Assembly: GCF_008370495.1 (NCBI RefSeq)
Contig: NZ_VTUX01000005.1
Location: 186,001 to 250,000 of the forward strand
Direction: 5' to 3'
DNA length: 64,000 nucleotides
From: Pseudohalioglobus sediminis
Lineage (GTDB): Bacteria; Pseudomonadota; Gammaproteobacteria; Pseudomonadales; Halieaceae
Positions 1 through 8,874 of the stretch are shown in pieces. Position 1 is the stretch's first letter; each line of letters starts with the position of its first letter. The position numbers were made by a program, and so were the translations under genes. The notes under the pieces are model-generated. The model worked only from the letters and a program-made list of their open reading frames with translations. It had not been told where the DNA came from and did not search any database.

Positions 1-2
1 TT

Positions 3-770
3 CTAGGTTACCTGCTGCTCAATAGTGATAACCTTGCAGACGCACTGGAGACATACCTGCTCTGTGAGCGACACTTTTATGGTGTCAATTTCGCGGAGCT
101 ATCGCGAGATGATGCGGGTTGGACGCTCGCCTGGCCTGACCAGCTCGGCAATGATAACGCTGCGTTTGTGCAAGTCGGCTTGACGGCGCTGGTTACTTTT
201 TTTCGTCAGCGCTTCCCCGGGGGTTGTGACCTTTTGTCTGTCTCTCTGACCGGTGATGAGCCAGGCGACATCGCTACTTTTCAACGATTTTTCGGCTGCC
301 CAATCACGTTTAACTCAACGTATCCAGGGTTAACTTTTGATGCCGATACGATTCACCGGTCCAGCCTGGGGGGGCTGCCAGAAAACTTCCGTACGATGCG
401 CCAGCAACAGCAGATCGCGTTTTCCAGTGTGGCGGGTGCCGACGATCCTTTCCTGAAGTGCCTGCAATCGGTGTTGTTGAAGTCGATTCCAGAGGGTGGC
501 GCAACCCTGCCGAAAGTTGCTAAGGGAATGAATCTGTCCACCCGAACCTTACAACGCAGGCTGGTGGAATATAATCTGTCTTACCAGGCACTAGTTGATG
601 CTGTTCGAGAACAACTCGCCCGTCGCTATTTATCGCGGACTTCACTGATGCTGTCTGAAATTCCTTTTTTACTCGGTTACTCCGATCAAAGCGCATTCAA
701 TCGGGCGTTCAGGAATTGGACAGGTATGACACCAGGCCGATTCAGGCAACAGGAGAGAGCGGTTCTATGA
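3..770 (+). CDS. AraC-family transcriptional regulator (5' end cut by window edge)
   Basis: The reading frame is open from the first bases of the window, so the start lies outside; 255 residues are visible. The C-terminal ~90 residues hold the AraC double helix-turn-helix: a first HTH around LPKVAKGMNLSTRTLQRRL and a second with the family signature IPFLLGYSDQSAFNRAFRNW followed by TGMTPGRFR. The upstream part, visible from GYLLLNSDNLADALETYLL, resembles the arabinose-binding-type N-terminal domain (PF12625) of OruR/ArgR-like AraC regulators. It should be a cytoplasmic ligand-responsive DNA-binding protein. No ligand can be inferred. The next gene on the same strand starts about 300 bp downstream and may or may not be a target. 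Confidence 0.9.
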   Translation, partial: LGYLLLNSDNLADALETYLLCERHFYGVNFAELSRDDAGWTLAWPDQLGNDNAAFVQVGLTALVTFFRQRFPGGCDLLSVSLTGDEPGDIATFQRFFGCPITFNSTYPGLTFDADTIHRSSLGGLPENFRTMRQQQQIAFSSVAGADDPFLKCLQSVLLKSIPEGGATLPKVAKGMNLSTRTLQRRLVEYNLSYQALVDAVREQLARRYLSRTSLMLSEIPFLLGYSDQSAFNRAFRNWTGMTPGRFRQQERAVL

Positions 771-840
771 AAGCGGCTGCTGGCGAAGGTTAGCGTTGAG
801 GGCATGGTCTGAACTAAACCCTTGCTGGAAGCTTGCTTTA

Positions 841-884
841 CCAAATACCCTGAGACCTTCCGGGTTGGAGCAAATACCGTGAGA
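841..884. repeat. short direct repeat upstream of the DUF302 lipoprotein gene
   Basis: CCAAATACCCTGAGA (841-855) recurs as GCAAATACCGTGAGA (870-884) with two differences, start to start 29 bp. It lies in the ~300-bp gap between the AraC regulator and the lipoprotein gene. AraC-family proteins often bind direct repeats, so a regulatory site is possible. This is inference only. Nothing else in 771-1066 was recognised. Confidence 0.3.
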
Positions 885-1066
885 AAAAAGCTTTCTTCGT
901 TTCTCGCTCATACTTGGTGAAGGGCCATGAAAATAATTACCAAGGTAGTTTACTGTATTGATTGATGATGAATTCCACCAGTGCTGCGACGAGTCACCCT
1001 GACTGTTCACCGGTCTCTCGCTGCGTAACCAGGCTAATTTCCAATTTGACGCGTAAGGTCTGCAAT

Positions 1067-1969
1067 ATGAGTCAATACAGGCCTCTTCGCTTTTTGTTGG
1101 CAGTCGGCTTTGCTTTGGTCGTGGCGGGTTGCGGTAACCCGGAACCGATATCACCCGGGCGTTACCTCGAGACCGACCAGCTGGTGAGCCGGATCGATGA
1201 AAATCTGGCAGCCTCTGCCACGCTGTCAAAAATCGTCGACATTGACCACTCCCGCCTGGCTCAGGAAGCAGGTTCCTTCATGCCGCCGGCCAGAGTGCTT
1301 ATCTTCTCCGATGCGCAACTCGAGGCTGATCTGATTCAGCAAAACCCTCTGGTGGCTTTAGACCTACCGCTGAGGGTGCTCGCCTTTGAAGCCGTTTCGG
1401 ATGGCGCCAGCAAAATTATCTACAACAGCTTCGATTACTTGCTGTCCCGCTATCATCTCGATCCCGGTTCCTCGAGGGCGCTGAAAGCCAGATACATCGA
1501 GAATGTGGATGCTGCTATCAACGGCATTGAGCCAGAGGCTATTGCCGCATTCTCCAACGATGCAATGGACCCTGATGGAATCATTACCATCACCAGCCCC
1601 TATGGCTACGAAGAAACGATCGAACGGGTAACTGCCGCAATTAACGCGCAGAGCGATACTGTGCATTTCGGCACGGTAGATTTCCGGGCCAATGCACGTG
1701 AGCTGGGCATTGATATTGCCCCCGCCTATATGATCCTGTTCGGCGCCCCCGGGCCCGGAGGCAAGGCGATGGCAGAGGCTCCGACACTTGGCCTCGATGG
1801 ATTCTGTCAGAAGTTTCTGATCTGGGAGGGCGCCTCGGGACAAATAAAGCTTTCCTTCAACGACTTACTGGCGCTTGCCGACCGGCAAGGTACAAAGAAA
1901 GCGTTGGCCCTGCGCGTCATCAATTATCGACTTACCAAGACGTTTAGTGACGCTCTTGCAATTGAGTAA
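1067..1969 (+). CDS. lipoprotein with two DUF302 domains
   Basis: 300 aa. I chose the ATG at 1067, not the in-frame ATG at 962, because the protein then begins with a signal peptide (MSQYRPLRFLLAVGFALVVAGC) ending in a lipobox with Cys near residue 21. The first DUF302 copy spans about residues 30-120 and shows the family pattern VDIDH...AGSFMPPARVLIF...LDLPLRVLAFE. A second, more diverged copy (about 180-280) contains YEETIERVTAAI and ILFGAPGPGGKAM. DUF302 proteins have no settled biochemical role. This one should be anchored in an envelope membrane. It is a monocistronic gene converging on the ars operon. Confidence 0.8.
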   Translation: MSQYRPLRFLLAVGFALVVAGCGNPEPISPGRYLETDQLVSRIDENLAASATLSKIVDIDHSRLAQEAGSFMPPARVLIFSDAQLEADLIQQNPLVALDLPLRVLAFEAVSDGASKIIYNSFDYLLSRYHLDPGSSRALKARYIENVDAAINGIEPEAIAAFSNDAMDPDGIITITSPYGYEETIERVTAAINAQSDTVHFGTVDFRANARELGIDIAPAYMILFGAPGPGGKAMAEAPTLGLDGFCQKFLIWEGASGQIKLSFNDLLALADRQGTKKALALRVINYRLTKTFSDALAIE

Positions 1970-2093
1970 AACCTGCCGGCAGCTTAACAAGGTCGCACGT
2001 ATGGCGGGATCGCTTCGAGCCGGCCACGCGTCAATCTTGGGAGAAGACGGCCGCTCTGCCCTCTGCGCTCTCAACCACATTGATAGCGAACAC

Positions 2094-3317
2094 TCACTCA
2101 CCCGCTACCGGTTGCCGCGGCAGTACTAATGTTATCGTTGCCGATACTGCTATCAGCGTGGCGGATATCCACAAACACGCAGCCAGGCCTGAGACCTGGA
2201 ACACCCAGCCGGATAAGACGGTGCCGAATAGTCGACCCATCGCGTTAGCCATGTAATAGAAACCCACGTCCAGTGATACGCCCTCCTCGCTGGCGTAGCT
2301 GACGATGAGATAGCTGTGCAGGGCGGAATTGATGGCGAACAGTACGCCGAAAAGTAGCAGGCCGGCTAGCAGGCTGAGCGGAACGCCAAAGTTGAAGGAC
2401 AGGGCCAGGGCTATAGCCGCGGTGGCCAGTGCCAGCGCCGACGCCCACCAGAAGGCAGTGTGGCCATCGGGCACCCTGCCGCTAGGCCCGCTGGTAAACC
2501 TCGGCGCCAGGGATTGCACGAAACCGTAGCCGATGATCCAACAGGCCAGAAATGCGCCAACTGCCCAGTGGTCCCAGCCCATGGTTGCGGATAGATACAC
2601 GGGTAAAGCCACCACAAACCAGACATCCCTGGCTGCAAACAGGAACAGGCGCGCAGCGGACAAGCGGTTGACCGCTTCGCTTTTTGAGAACAGCTGGCTG
2701 AATTTGGGTTTTGCGGAAGACCTGCCGATGTCTTTTTTCAGCACCGACATGCTGAAAAGCCATACCATTGCCAGCACCGCCGCCATGGCAAACACGGCAC
2801 CGCGAAACCCCCAGGACGCCAGCATCAATCCGCCGAGAAAGAACCCCACCCCTTTCAAGGCATTTTTCGATCCCGTCAGCAGGGCCACCCAGCGGTACAG
2901 AGATCCCTGCGCATCCCGGGGCACCAATAACTTGATAAAGCTCTTGGCACTCATCTTGTTCAGGTCCTTGGCGATGCCCGACAAGGCCTGGGCGCCCATA
3001 ACCCAGGTTACCGTGAGGTAGGGCCCGGGAACCAACAGCATGGCGAGTGCGATCACCTGCAGCGCGAGGCCTGTGTTCATGGTCGCATTCAGGCCTATAC
3101 GCGCACCCAGCCAGCCGCCCACGAGATTGGTGACCACACCGAACACCTCGTAGAACAGGAACAGCATTGCCACTTGCAGTGGGCTGTACCCCAGTTGGTG
3201 GAAGTGCAGCACCACCAGCATGCGCAGCGCGCCATCGGTCAGGGTGAAGGCCCAGTAATTTCCCGTCACCAGCAGGTACTGGCGCACATCGGGTGACAGG
3301 GAGGAGAACCGCTTCAT
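2094..3317 (-). CDS. arsJ: ArsJ, organoarsenical (1-arseno-3-phosphoglycerate) efflux MFS permease
   Basis: 407 aa, about 12 hydrophobic segments, MFS fold. The segment GAQALSGIAKDLNKMSAKS and the N-terminal YLLVTGNYWAFTLTDGALRMLV are characteristic of ArsJ. In the known pathway GAPDH uses arsenate in place of phosphate to make 1-arseno-3-phosphoglycerate, and ArsJ exports it, after which it hydrolyses outside the cell. It starts 9 bp after the gap stop codon and is the last gene of arsR-acr3-gap-arsJ. The context strongly supports the call. Confidence 0.92.
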   Translation of the reverse strand: MKRFSSLSPDVRQYLLVTGNYWAFTLTDGALRMLVVLHFHQLGYSPLQVAMLFLFYEVFGVVTNLVGGWLGARIGLNATMNTGLALQVIALAMLLVPGPYLTVTWVMGAQALSGIAKDLNKMSAKSFIKLLVPRDAQGSLYRWVALLTGSKNALKGVGFFLGGLMLASWGFRGAVFAMAAVLAMVWLFSMSVLKKDIGRSSAKPKFSQLFSKSEAVNRLSAARLFLFAARDVWFVVALPVYLSATMGWDHWAVGAFLACWIIGYGFVQSLAPRFTSGPSGRVPDGHTAFWWASALALATAAIALALSFNFGVPLSLLAGLLLFGVLFAINSALHSYLIVSYASEEGVSLDVGFYYMANAMGRLFGTVLSGWVFQVSGLAACLWISATLIAVSATITLVLPRQPVAGE

Positions 3318-3326
3318 GGCCAGGCC

Positions 3327-4331
3327 TTATCCGCGACCGCTAACCAGCCGCAACAGTTCAACAGTCCGGTTCACGTATCCCCATTCATTGTCGTACCAGA
3401 GGTACAGCTTCACCTGGGTCTCATTGACCACCATGGTGGAAAGCGCGTCCACCACGCTGGACCTGGGATCGGTGCGATAGTCGATGGAGACCAGGGGCCT
3501 CTCCTCGTAGCCGAGGATGCCGGCGAGTTCTCCCTCGGCGGCACGCTGCAGCAGGCCGTTGACCTCCTCGACACTGGTGCTGCGCTGTACCTCAAAGACG
3601 CAGTCAGTTAACGACGCGTTCGCCAGTGGTACACGCACGGCGTGCCCGTTCAGCTTGCCCTTCAGCTCAGGAAAAATATGGGTTATTGCCGTTGCCGAGC
3701 CGGTGGTGGTGGGAATCAGGCTCATACCGCAGGCCCTGGCGCGACGCAGGTCCTTATGCGGCGCATCAAGTATGGTCTGGGTATTGGTGATGTCGTGGAT
3801 GGTCGTCATTGAACCGTGTTTGATGCCCAGCCCCTCGTGGATGACCTTCACCACCGGTGCCAGGCAATTGGTCGTACAGGACGCCGCGCTGACAATGGCA
3901 TGCCGCGCCGGGTCGAACAGGTGCTGGTTCACGCCCATCACCACATCAACCACGCCCTCTTCCTTGATTGGCGCCGTGACCACCACGCGTTGAACGCCCT
4001 GCTGCAGATAATCCTGTAGCGCGGCCTGAGTCTTGAACTTGCCGGACGCCTCGATAACCACGTCACAGCCAGACCAGTCTGTATCCGCAATTGCATGATT
4101 GCTGCTACAGACGATGCGCTGCCCATTGATCAACATGGTGTCACCTTCACTCGCCGCCTCGCTTGACCACTTACCGTGAACGGAGTCGAAGTTGAGCAGG
4201 TGCGCCATGGTCGCGGCGCCACCGGCGGGGTCATTCACCCTGGTAAACTGGAAATCGCTATCGCCCCATGCAGCGCGCAGCGTGAGTCGTCCCATGCGGC
4301 CGAAACCGTTGATTCCTACCTTTACCGGCAT
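3327..4331 (-). CDS. gap: glyceraldehyde-3-phosphate dehydrogenase of the ars operon
   Basis: 334 aa. The start was placed at [15 protein letters not shown] (4331), which has a good ribosome site (AGGAG, 7 nt upstream); an upstream ATG at 4397 would add 22 residues not expected for the family. The Rossmann motif [10 protein letters not shown] is at residues 7-16 and the catalytic cysteine is C152 in SCTTNC. Given its place between acr3 and arsJ, it most likely forms 1-arseno-3-phosphoglycerate from arsenate for export by ArsJ rather than serving central glycolysis. One base separates it from the acr3 stop codon, which suggests tight co-translation. Confidence 0.95.
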   Translation of the reverse strand: MPVKVGINGFGRMGRLTLRAAWGDSDFQFTRVNDPAGGAATMAHLLNFDSVHGKWSSEAASEGDTMLINGQRIVCSSNHAIADTDWSGCDVVIEASGKFKTQAALQDYLQQGVQRVVVTAPIKEEGVVDVVMGVNQHLFDPARHAIVSAASCTTNCLAPVVKVIHEGLGIKHGSMTTIHDITNTQTILDAPHKDLRRARACGMSLIPTTTGSATAITHIFPELKGKLNGHAVRVPLANASLTDCVFEVQRSTSVEEVNGLLQRAAEGELAGILGYEERPLVSIDYRTDPRSSVVDALSTMVVNETQVKLYLWYDNEWGYVNRTVELLRLVSGRG

Positions 4332-4332
4332 G

Positions 4333-5376
4333 CTAATTCTCCTGGAGGTTTTGCTGCGTCGTGTTAAACCAGCCCCTGCTGTTGTTGGCGATGGCAACCA
4401 GCGACAGCATCACGGGCACTTCCACCAGAACCCCCACCACCGTCGCCAGGGCTGCCCCCGAGTGCAGCCCGAACAGGGAAATGGCGACGGCGACCGCCAG
4501 TTCAAAGAAATTCGAGGTGCCGATAAGACAGGCCGGGGCGGCGATATTGTGAGGCAGTTTCAGGACCCTGGCGGCGCTGTAGGCAATAAAGAAAATGCCA
4601 TAGGTTTGCAGCAACAGGGGGATCGCGATCAACAGTATGGTCTGGGGTTGCGTGATAATGTTCTCTGCCTGGAAACCAAACAGCAGTACCACTGTTGCCA
4701 GCAGGCCGACGACCGACCAGGGTTTCAGCCTGCGGACAAACGCCTCCGTAGTGTGTCCGTCGCCCCGCTGTTCCAGGAAACGGCGGGTGGCAACACCGGC
4801 GACCAGTGGCAGCACCACATACAATACAACCGATAGCAGCAGGGTCTCCCACGGTACCTGGATATCACTCACGCCAAGCAGAAACGCGGCTATAGGCGCA
4901 AAAGCGAACACCATGATGATGTCGTTTACCGAGACCTGCACCAGCGTGTAGTTTGGATCCCCCTCCGTCAGCTGGCTCCAGACAAAGACCATGGCAGTAC
5001 ATGGCGCCACGCCGAGCAGTATCATCCCGGCGATGTATTCAGAGGCCGACTGTGGGTCAACCCAGGGCGCGAATACCACTCGGAAAAACAACCAGCCCAG
5101 CGCCGCCATGGTAAACGGCTTGATCAGCCAGTTGATGACCAGGGTTAGCACCAGGCCTTTGGGCCGCTTGCCGACATCCCTGACAGCGCTGAAATCAATC
5201 TGCACCATCATCGGGTAGATCATCACCCAGATAAAAACGGCGACGACGAGATTCACATGGGCATATTCCAGCCGTGCCACGATTGCAAAGGCCTCGGGTA
5301 CGGCATTACCGAGCAGTACCCCCGCGAGTATGCACAGGCCTACCCAGATACTGAGGTAGCGTTCGAATAATCCCAT
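4333..5376 (-). CDS. acr3: Acr3 arsenite efflux permease
   Basis: 347 aa with about ten membrane helices. The essential cysteine of the family is present in [13 protein letters not shown] (C126), and the conserved glutamate is in SNFFELAVA (E292). Acr3 expels arsenite using the proton motive force. It is the first gene after arsR, 44 bp downstream of it. No arsenate reductase (arsC) gene lies in this operon, so arsenite must come from outside or from a reductase encoded elsewhere, while arsenate is handled by Gap/ArsJ. Confidence 0.95.
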   Translation of the reverse strand: MGLFERYLSIWVGLCILAGVLLGNAVPEAFAIVARLEYAHVNLVVAVFIWVMIYPMMVQIDFSAVRDVGKRPKGLVLTLVINWLIKPFTMAALGWLFFRVVFAPWVDPQSASEYIAGMILLGVAPCTAMVFVWSQLTEGDPNYTLVQVSVNDIIMVFAFAPIAAFLLGVSDIQVPWETLLLSVVLYVVLPLVAGVATRRFLEQRGDGHTTEAFVRRLKPWSVVGLLATVVLLFGFQAENIITQPQTILLIAIPLLLQTYGIFFIAYSAARVLKLPHNIAAPACLIGTSNFFELAVAVAISLFGLHSGAALATVVGVLVEVPVMLSLVAIANNSRGWFNTTQQNLQEN

Positions 5377-5420
5377 GACTTGCTCCCGGGTTTTGTAATC
5401 AACAGCGCGCCCCGTGGGGC

Positions 5421-5765
5421 CTAACAGCAGGCTTCCCGTCGCGCCGGGCGACTGCCCATCCGCTCCAGCGCGGCGAGATTGTCTCCAATTATTGTCTTGT
5501 TACTGGCCAGGGTTTCGGCGATCACCGCAGCGGCCCAGGGCTCGAGCTCAGGGTTGATGCGGTAGAACACCCACTGCCCCTGTCGCCTGTCGACAAGCAG
5601 GCCGCAATTGCGCAGCTGCGCCAGGTGACGGGATATCTTGGGCTGTATTTCGTCCAGCGCCCCGGTTAATTCACAGACGCAGAGTTCCTGTTCATGCTCG
5701 ATCAACATCAGGCAGCGCAAGCGGGTTGCGTCGGCCAGACACTTGTAGAACTGGACGGGGTTCAA
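5421..5765 (-). CDS. arsR: ArsR-family arsenic-responsive repressor
   Basis: 114 aa from a TTG start at 5765 ([19 protein letters not shown]). An in-frame ATG at 5861 would add 32 atypical residues and would sit inside the operator-like repeat, so the TTG is preferred. The winged-helix region includes the ArsR metal-site motif ELCVCEL (Cys at about 29 and 31). A further Cys pair closes the protein (REACC). It represses the operon until trivalent arsenic binds the cysteines. It is the first gene of arsR-acr3-gap-arsJ. Confidence 0.9.
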   Translation of the reverse strand: MNPVQFYKCLADATRLRCLMLIEHEQELCVCELTGALDEIQPKISRHLAQLRNCGLLVDRRQGQWVFYRINPELEPWAAAVIAETLASNKTIIGDNLAALERMGSRPARREACC

Positions 5766-5843
5766 GAGGCCACCACCTGCCAGTGAGGCTGAGCGGATAC
5801 ACACATGCGGATTATCTCCCTGGTCGCGAGGTGTCGAGCAAAA

Positions 5844-5881
5844 ATATATGGAATAGAGCATATATCAGATTCCGTATATAT
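5844..5881 (-). promoter_or_regulatory. ars operon operator/promoter
   Basis: An inverted repeat ATATATGGAAT (5844-5854) / ATTCCGTATAT (5869-5879) with one mismatch and a 14-bp spacer lies about 80 bp upstream of the arsR start. On the minus strand a -35-like TTGATA overlaps the right arm and a -10-like TATGCT lies 16 bp later, between the arms. Repressor binding would therefore block the promoter. This is the usual arrangement for ArsR autoregulation. The assignment to ArsR is inferred from position. Confidence 0.6.
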
Positions 5882-6136
5882 CAAGTGGCGGCCTGGCTCC
5901 CGGTGCGTGTTGATCGCGGCACGCTGCTGCCAGGCTGCGGCGGGTCCCTGTGCTCCTCCAGTGCTGCGTATTTGTTATAGTAGCGCGCGGCGTCGGTGAA
6001 GGCGGATGCGTACGCCTGGCTTCGGCGAACGTGCACTCCACATCGCTGGAACAGCAGGCCATGGGATGCCGGCGTGCGCCTGCTGCTGAAACCTGCAATC
6101 AACCGGGCCCGCCAGCCCGCACCAGAGGATGAGTCA

Positions 6137-6469
6137 TTGGCATACGAGCTGACGGGAAAGATCAAACTACTCCAGGAACCCAAAACCTTTGACAGCGGTT
6201 TCACCAAACGTGAAATGGTGGTCATTGTCGAAGATGGCAAATATCCCCAGGAAATCAATCTGGAGTTCGTTCAGGACAAGGTCGCGTTACTGGACAATCT
6301 GCAGCCCGGGCAGGAAGTGACGGTATCGTTTGATATCCGCGGTCGCGAATACAACGGCCGCTATTTTAACAACCTGCAGGGCTGGAAGGTGGTCGTCGCT
6401 GGCGAACAGGCGGGCGCTGGTCCCGGACCTGCGCTTGCTGACGTGCCGGACGACGATATTCCTTTCTGA
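6137..6469 (+). CDS. DUF3127 domain protein
   Basis: 110 aa from the TTG at 6137, which has AGAGGA 7 nt upstream; the frame is open further upstream but that part is low in family features. The body LAYELTGKIKLLQEPKTFDSGFTKREMVV...YPQEINLEFVQDKVALLDNLQPGQEVTVSFDIRGREYNGRYFNNLQGWKV matches DUF3127, a small OB-fold-like family. The acidic tail DVPDDDIPF resembles the C-terminal tips of single-stranded DNA-binding proteins, which recruit partner proteins. A nucleic-acid role is therefore plausible but unproven. It is divergent from arsR. Confidence 0.75.
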   Translation: MAYELTGKIKLLQEPKTFDSGFTKREMVVIVEDGKYPQEINLEFVQDKVALLDNLQPGQEVTVSFDIRGREYNGRYFNNLQGWKVVVAGEQAGAGPGPALADVPDDDIPF

Positions 6470-6731
6470 GTAACTTTCCGCTGAAGATCGCTGGCGGCTT
6501 GCACCCGGCGAGCCCTTCCCCCTTGCCGATGGCGGGCACTTTTCCAGTGCCGGTGGCAGCAACTCGTCGCACTGGCGGGTGCATTCGTCGCCGCTGCCCC
6601 GCTATTGGCCGAATCACGGTTTCGCCCCTTACCGTTTTTTCCTAACTTAACTCCCAACACCGGCGCAGCGGGTGCTGAGCTGGCTGACAACACGGCAAGA
6701 AGCCGACAACATATGTGTAGGGAGAAATAGT

Positions 6732-7076
6732 ATGAAAAACATCATGATCAAGTCTGTCCTGACCGCTTCGGTACTGACCATGGCAGCGGCTGCGCCCCTG
6801 CATGCCAGCGCCGATGGCCTTACTGAAACCATCGTTCGAAGCAAGGCACTGCCGTCCGCGGCTGTGACCTTCCACCGCTCAGAGCTGGCTACGGTAGATG
6901 GTCGCAGGGCCGTCGTAAAACGCGTGGAAAGAGCGGCCGAACAGGTTTGTGGTGATCTGGACTACCGCAAGCTGGGCAGCCTGCGTCGTGCTGCGGACAA
7001 CCGGGAGTGCTATGACCGCGCTGTTGCACAGGCCATGGGCCAGATCGAGTCTGCGCAGGTGGCCAGTATCGACTGA
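6732..7076 (+). CDS. UrcA family protein
   Basis: 114 aa. It starts at 6732 behind GGAGAAAT. Residues 1-27 form a signal peptide ending around PLHASA, so the mature protein is periplasmic or secreted. The remaining ~85 residues fit the UrcA family: a strand VTFHRSELATVDGRRAVVKRV followed by AAEQVCGDL and RECYDRAVAQAM, with two conserved cysteines likely to form a disulfide. The family has no known function. The gene appears monocistronic, with a hairpin just downstream. Confidence 0.75.
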   Translation: MKNIMIKSVLTASVLTMAAAAPLHASADGLTETIVRSKALPSAAVTFHRSELATVDGRRAVVKRVERAAEQVCGDLDYRKLGSLRRAADNRECYDRAVAQAMGQIESAQVASID

Positions 7077-7117
7077 TGTACTTGCCGACCACTACAACCC
7101 CTGGTGGTGGTCAACTC

Positions 7118-7145
7118 GGGGCACTGCTTGCGGAGGCAGTGCCCC
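7118..7145 (+). terminator. hairpin downstream of urcA-like gene
   Basis: Perfect 10-bp inverted repeat GGGGCACTGC / GCAGTGCCCC with an 8-nt loop, followed only by TTT. It lies between the convergent UrcA-like gene and rmuC and probably ends transcription in one or both directions. The short T tract makes it a weak intrinsic terminator on sequence alone. Confidence 0.5.
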
Positions 7146-7269
7146 TTTACCTGGTTCACCATTTGAAGCTTTGAAGGGTATTGCAAGCATTTCGAAACCT
7201 GTCCAGCTCATGGATAGGCTTTACCGCTACTCGCAATCGGGTGATAGCGTGTGACTACTCACCGACAGG

Positions 7270-8772
7270 CTAGGATGCGCTATCCTCGTTGTTGATCACT
7301 TCCAGTTTTACCTTGTCGGCAGCGGCCTCTTCCTCTGCTGGCGCCGACTGTGCAAGCTCGATCGCTTCCAGCCGCTCCAGCTCGATATCGGCGTGTATCG
7401 GTTCCAGCTCGCCCAGGTTCTTGCTGGCCTTGCTGGACAGTTGTCGAAAGCGCTCCACCTTGCCATGCAGCCCCTGCTGTCCGGCCAGGCCCTTTACCGT
7501 CTGGTTGTAGTGATTGTTCGCTGACTTCAGTGTATTGCCCAGCTTTTGCAGTCGCTCTGCAACCAGGCAGACCTGGTTGTAGATCTCGCCCGCCCGGGTA
7601 CTGATTTCCCTGGCCTCACGGTTACTCTGGTCGATCATCCACAGGTTGGCAACGGTGCGCAGGATGGGCATCAACGTGGTGTGCGACACCATCACCACCT
7701 GCCTCTGGTAGCCGTAGTTGAACAGGTCGCGATTGTATTTCATGGCCTCGATGTAGGCGGGCTCGACCGGCATGAACATGAGCACGAAGTCGGGGCTGTC
7801 CAGCCCGGAGAGGTTGCTGTAGTCCTTGGAGGACAGGTCATCAATGTGGTGACGCACCGCCAGTGCATGGGCCTTGAGGGCGTCGGCGCGCTGTTCTTCT
7901 GTCTCGGCGGAAATCGCGCGCTCGTAGTCGACCAGGGATACCTTGCTGTCTATCACCAGGCACTTGTTGTCGGGTAGCTTGATGATAAAGTCAGGCAGGC
8001 GGCGTTTGCCCTCCGCATCGGTGTAGCTGGACTGGGCGTCGTAGTGATCTCCCGGTAACAGACCTGCGAGCTCCAGCGTGCGCTCCAGTTGTGCTTCACC
8101 CCAGTTGCCGGTGGTTTTCTTGTCGCCCTTCAGGGCCGTGGTGAGGTTGGTGGCCTGCGTGTTCATCTCCAGGCCAACTTCCAGCACCTTCTTGATTTCC
8201 GCTTCCAGTGCACTGTGACCCTTGACCGACTCGGTATGCACCTCGTTGATACGACTCTGGAAGCCGCTGATCTGCTCGCGGAAGGGCTTGAGCAGGGCCT
8301 CCAGCGAGTCTTTGCTGGTTGCGGTAAAGTGTTTGCCCTTGTCTTCAAAAATACGGTTGGCGAGCAGTTCGAATTCCTGCTTCAGGTTGTCCCTGGCTTC
8401 TTTCAGCAGTTTGAGCTGGTCCAGGTGTTGCTCCTCTCGCTCCTCCTGCTGCGTGTGCAGGCGCACGTGTTCACTGCGCAGGTCCTGGTAGCGCCGGTTC
8501 TGCTGTTCCGCCTCATCCTGCAGGCGCTGCAGTTGTTCCCCTTTTTCCTGCAGGCGGTATCGCAGTTGCTCCCGTTCCACTTCCAGGGCGGTCACTTCGC
8601 GGTTGGTCGTGGCCAGTTCGAGTTGCAGGCTTTCATTGTCTTGCTGGAATTGCTGGCGTAATTTCTCGCTGACGCCCTGCCCGCGCAAGATGCCAGCCAG
8701 CAGGCCGAAGACGAACCCGCCAAGCGCGATGGCGCCGAAAATAAGAAGTTGCTGGATTTGTGCGTCTGTCAT
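7270..8772 (-). CDS. rmuC: DNA recombination protein RmuC
   Basis: 500 aa. An N-terminal membrane segment (about residues 9-28, IFGAIALGGFVFGLLAGIL) is followed by a long coiled coil (about 30-130, rich in Gln/Glu/Arg). The conserved RmuC nuclease-like core follows, including GNWGEAQLERTLELAGL, DFIIKLPDNKCLVIDSKVSL and FVLMFMPVEPAYIEA. RmuC limits DNA inversions at short repeats and has a restriction-endonuclease-like fold with the D...(D/E)xK pattern seen here in VIDSKVS. The gene stands alone, upstream of the gmhB-glyS-glyQ block on the same strand. Confidence 0.95.
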   Translation of the reverse strand: MTDAQIQQLLIFGAIALGGFVFGLLAGILRGQGVSEKLRQQFQQDNESLQLELATTNREVTALEVEREQLRYRLQEKGEQLQRLQDEAEQQNRRYQDLRSEHVRLHTQQEEREEQHLDQLKLLKEARDNLKQEFELLANRIFEDKGKHFTATSKDSLEALLKPFREQISGFQSRINEVHTESVKGHSALEAEIKKVLEVGLEMNTQATNLTTALKGDKKTTGNWGEAQLERTLELAGLLPGDHYDAQSSYTDAEGKRRLPDFIIKLPDNKCLVIDSKVSLVDYERAISAETEEQRADALKAHALAVRHHIDDLSSKDYSNLSGLDSPDFVLMFMPVEPAYIEAMKYNRDLFNYGYQRQVVMVSHTTLMPILRTVANLWMIDQSNREAREISTRAGEIYNQVCLVAERLQKLGNTLKSANNHYNQTVKGLAGQQGLHGKVERFRQLSSKASKNLGELEPIHADIELERLEAIELAQSAPAEEEAAADKVKLEVINNEDSAS

Positions 8773-8874
8773 GCCCTGCCCCGTATGGTGTTGTTGCCAG
8801 TTTAAAGCAAACCGGGGCTACATAGCGGCATAAAAGTGAGCTGCATTCGCTCACCTGTCGTGTTTTCGCAGGGA

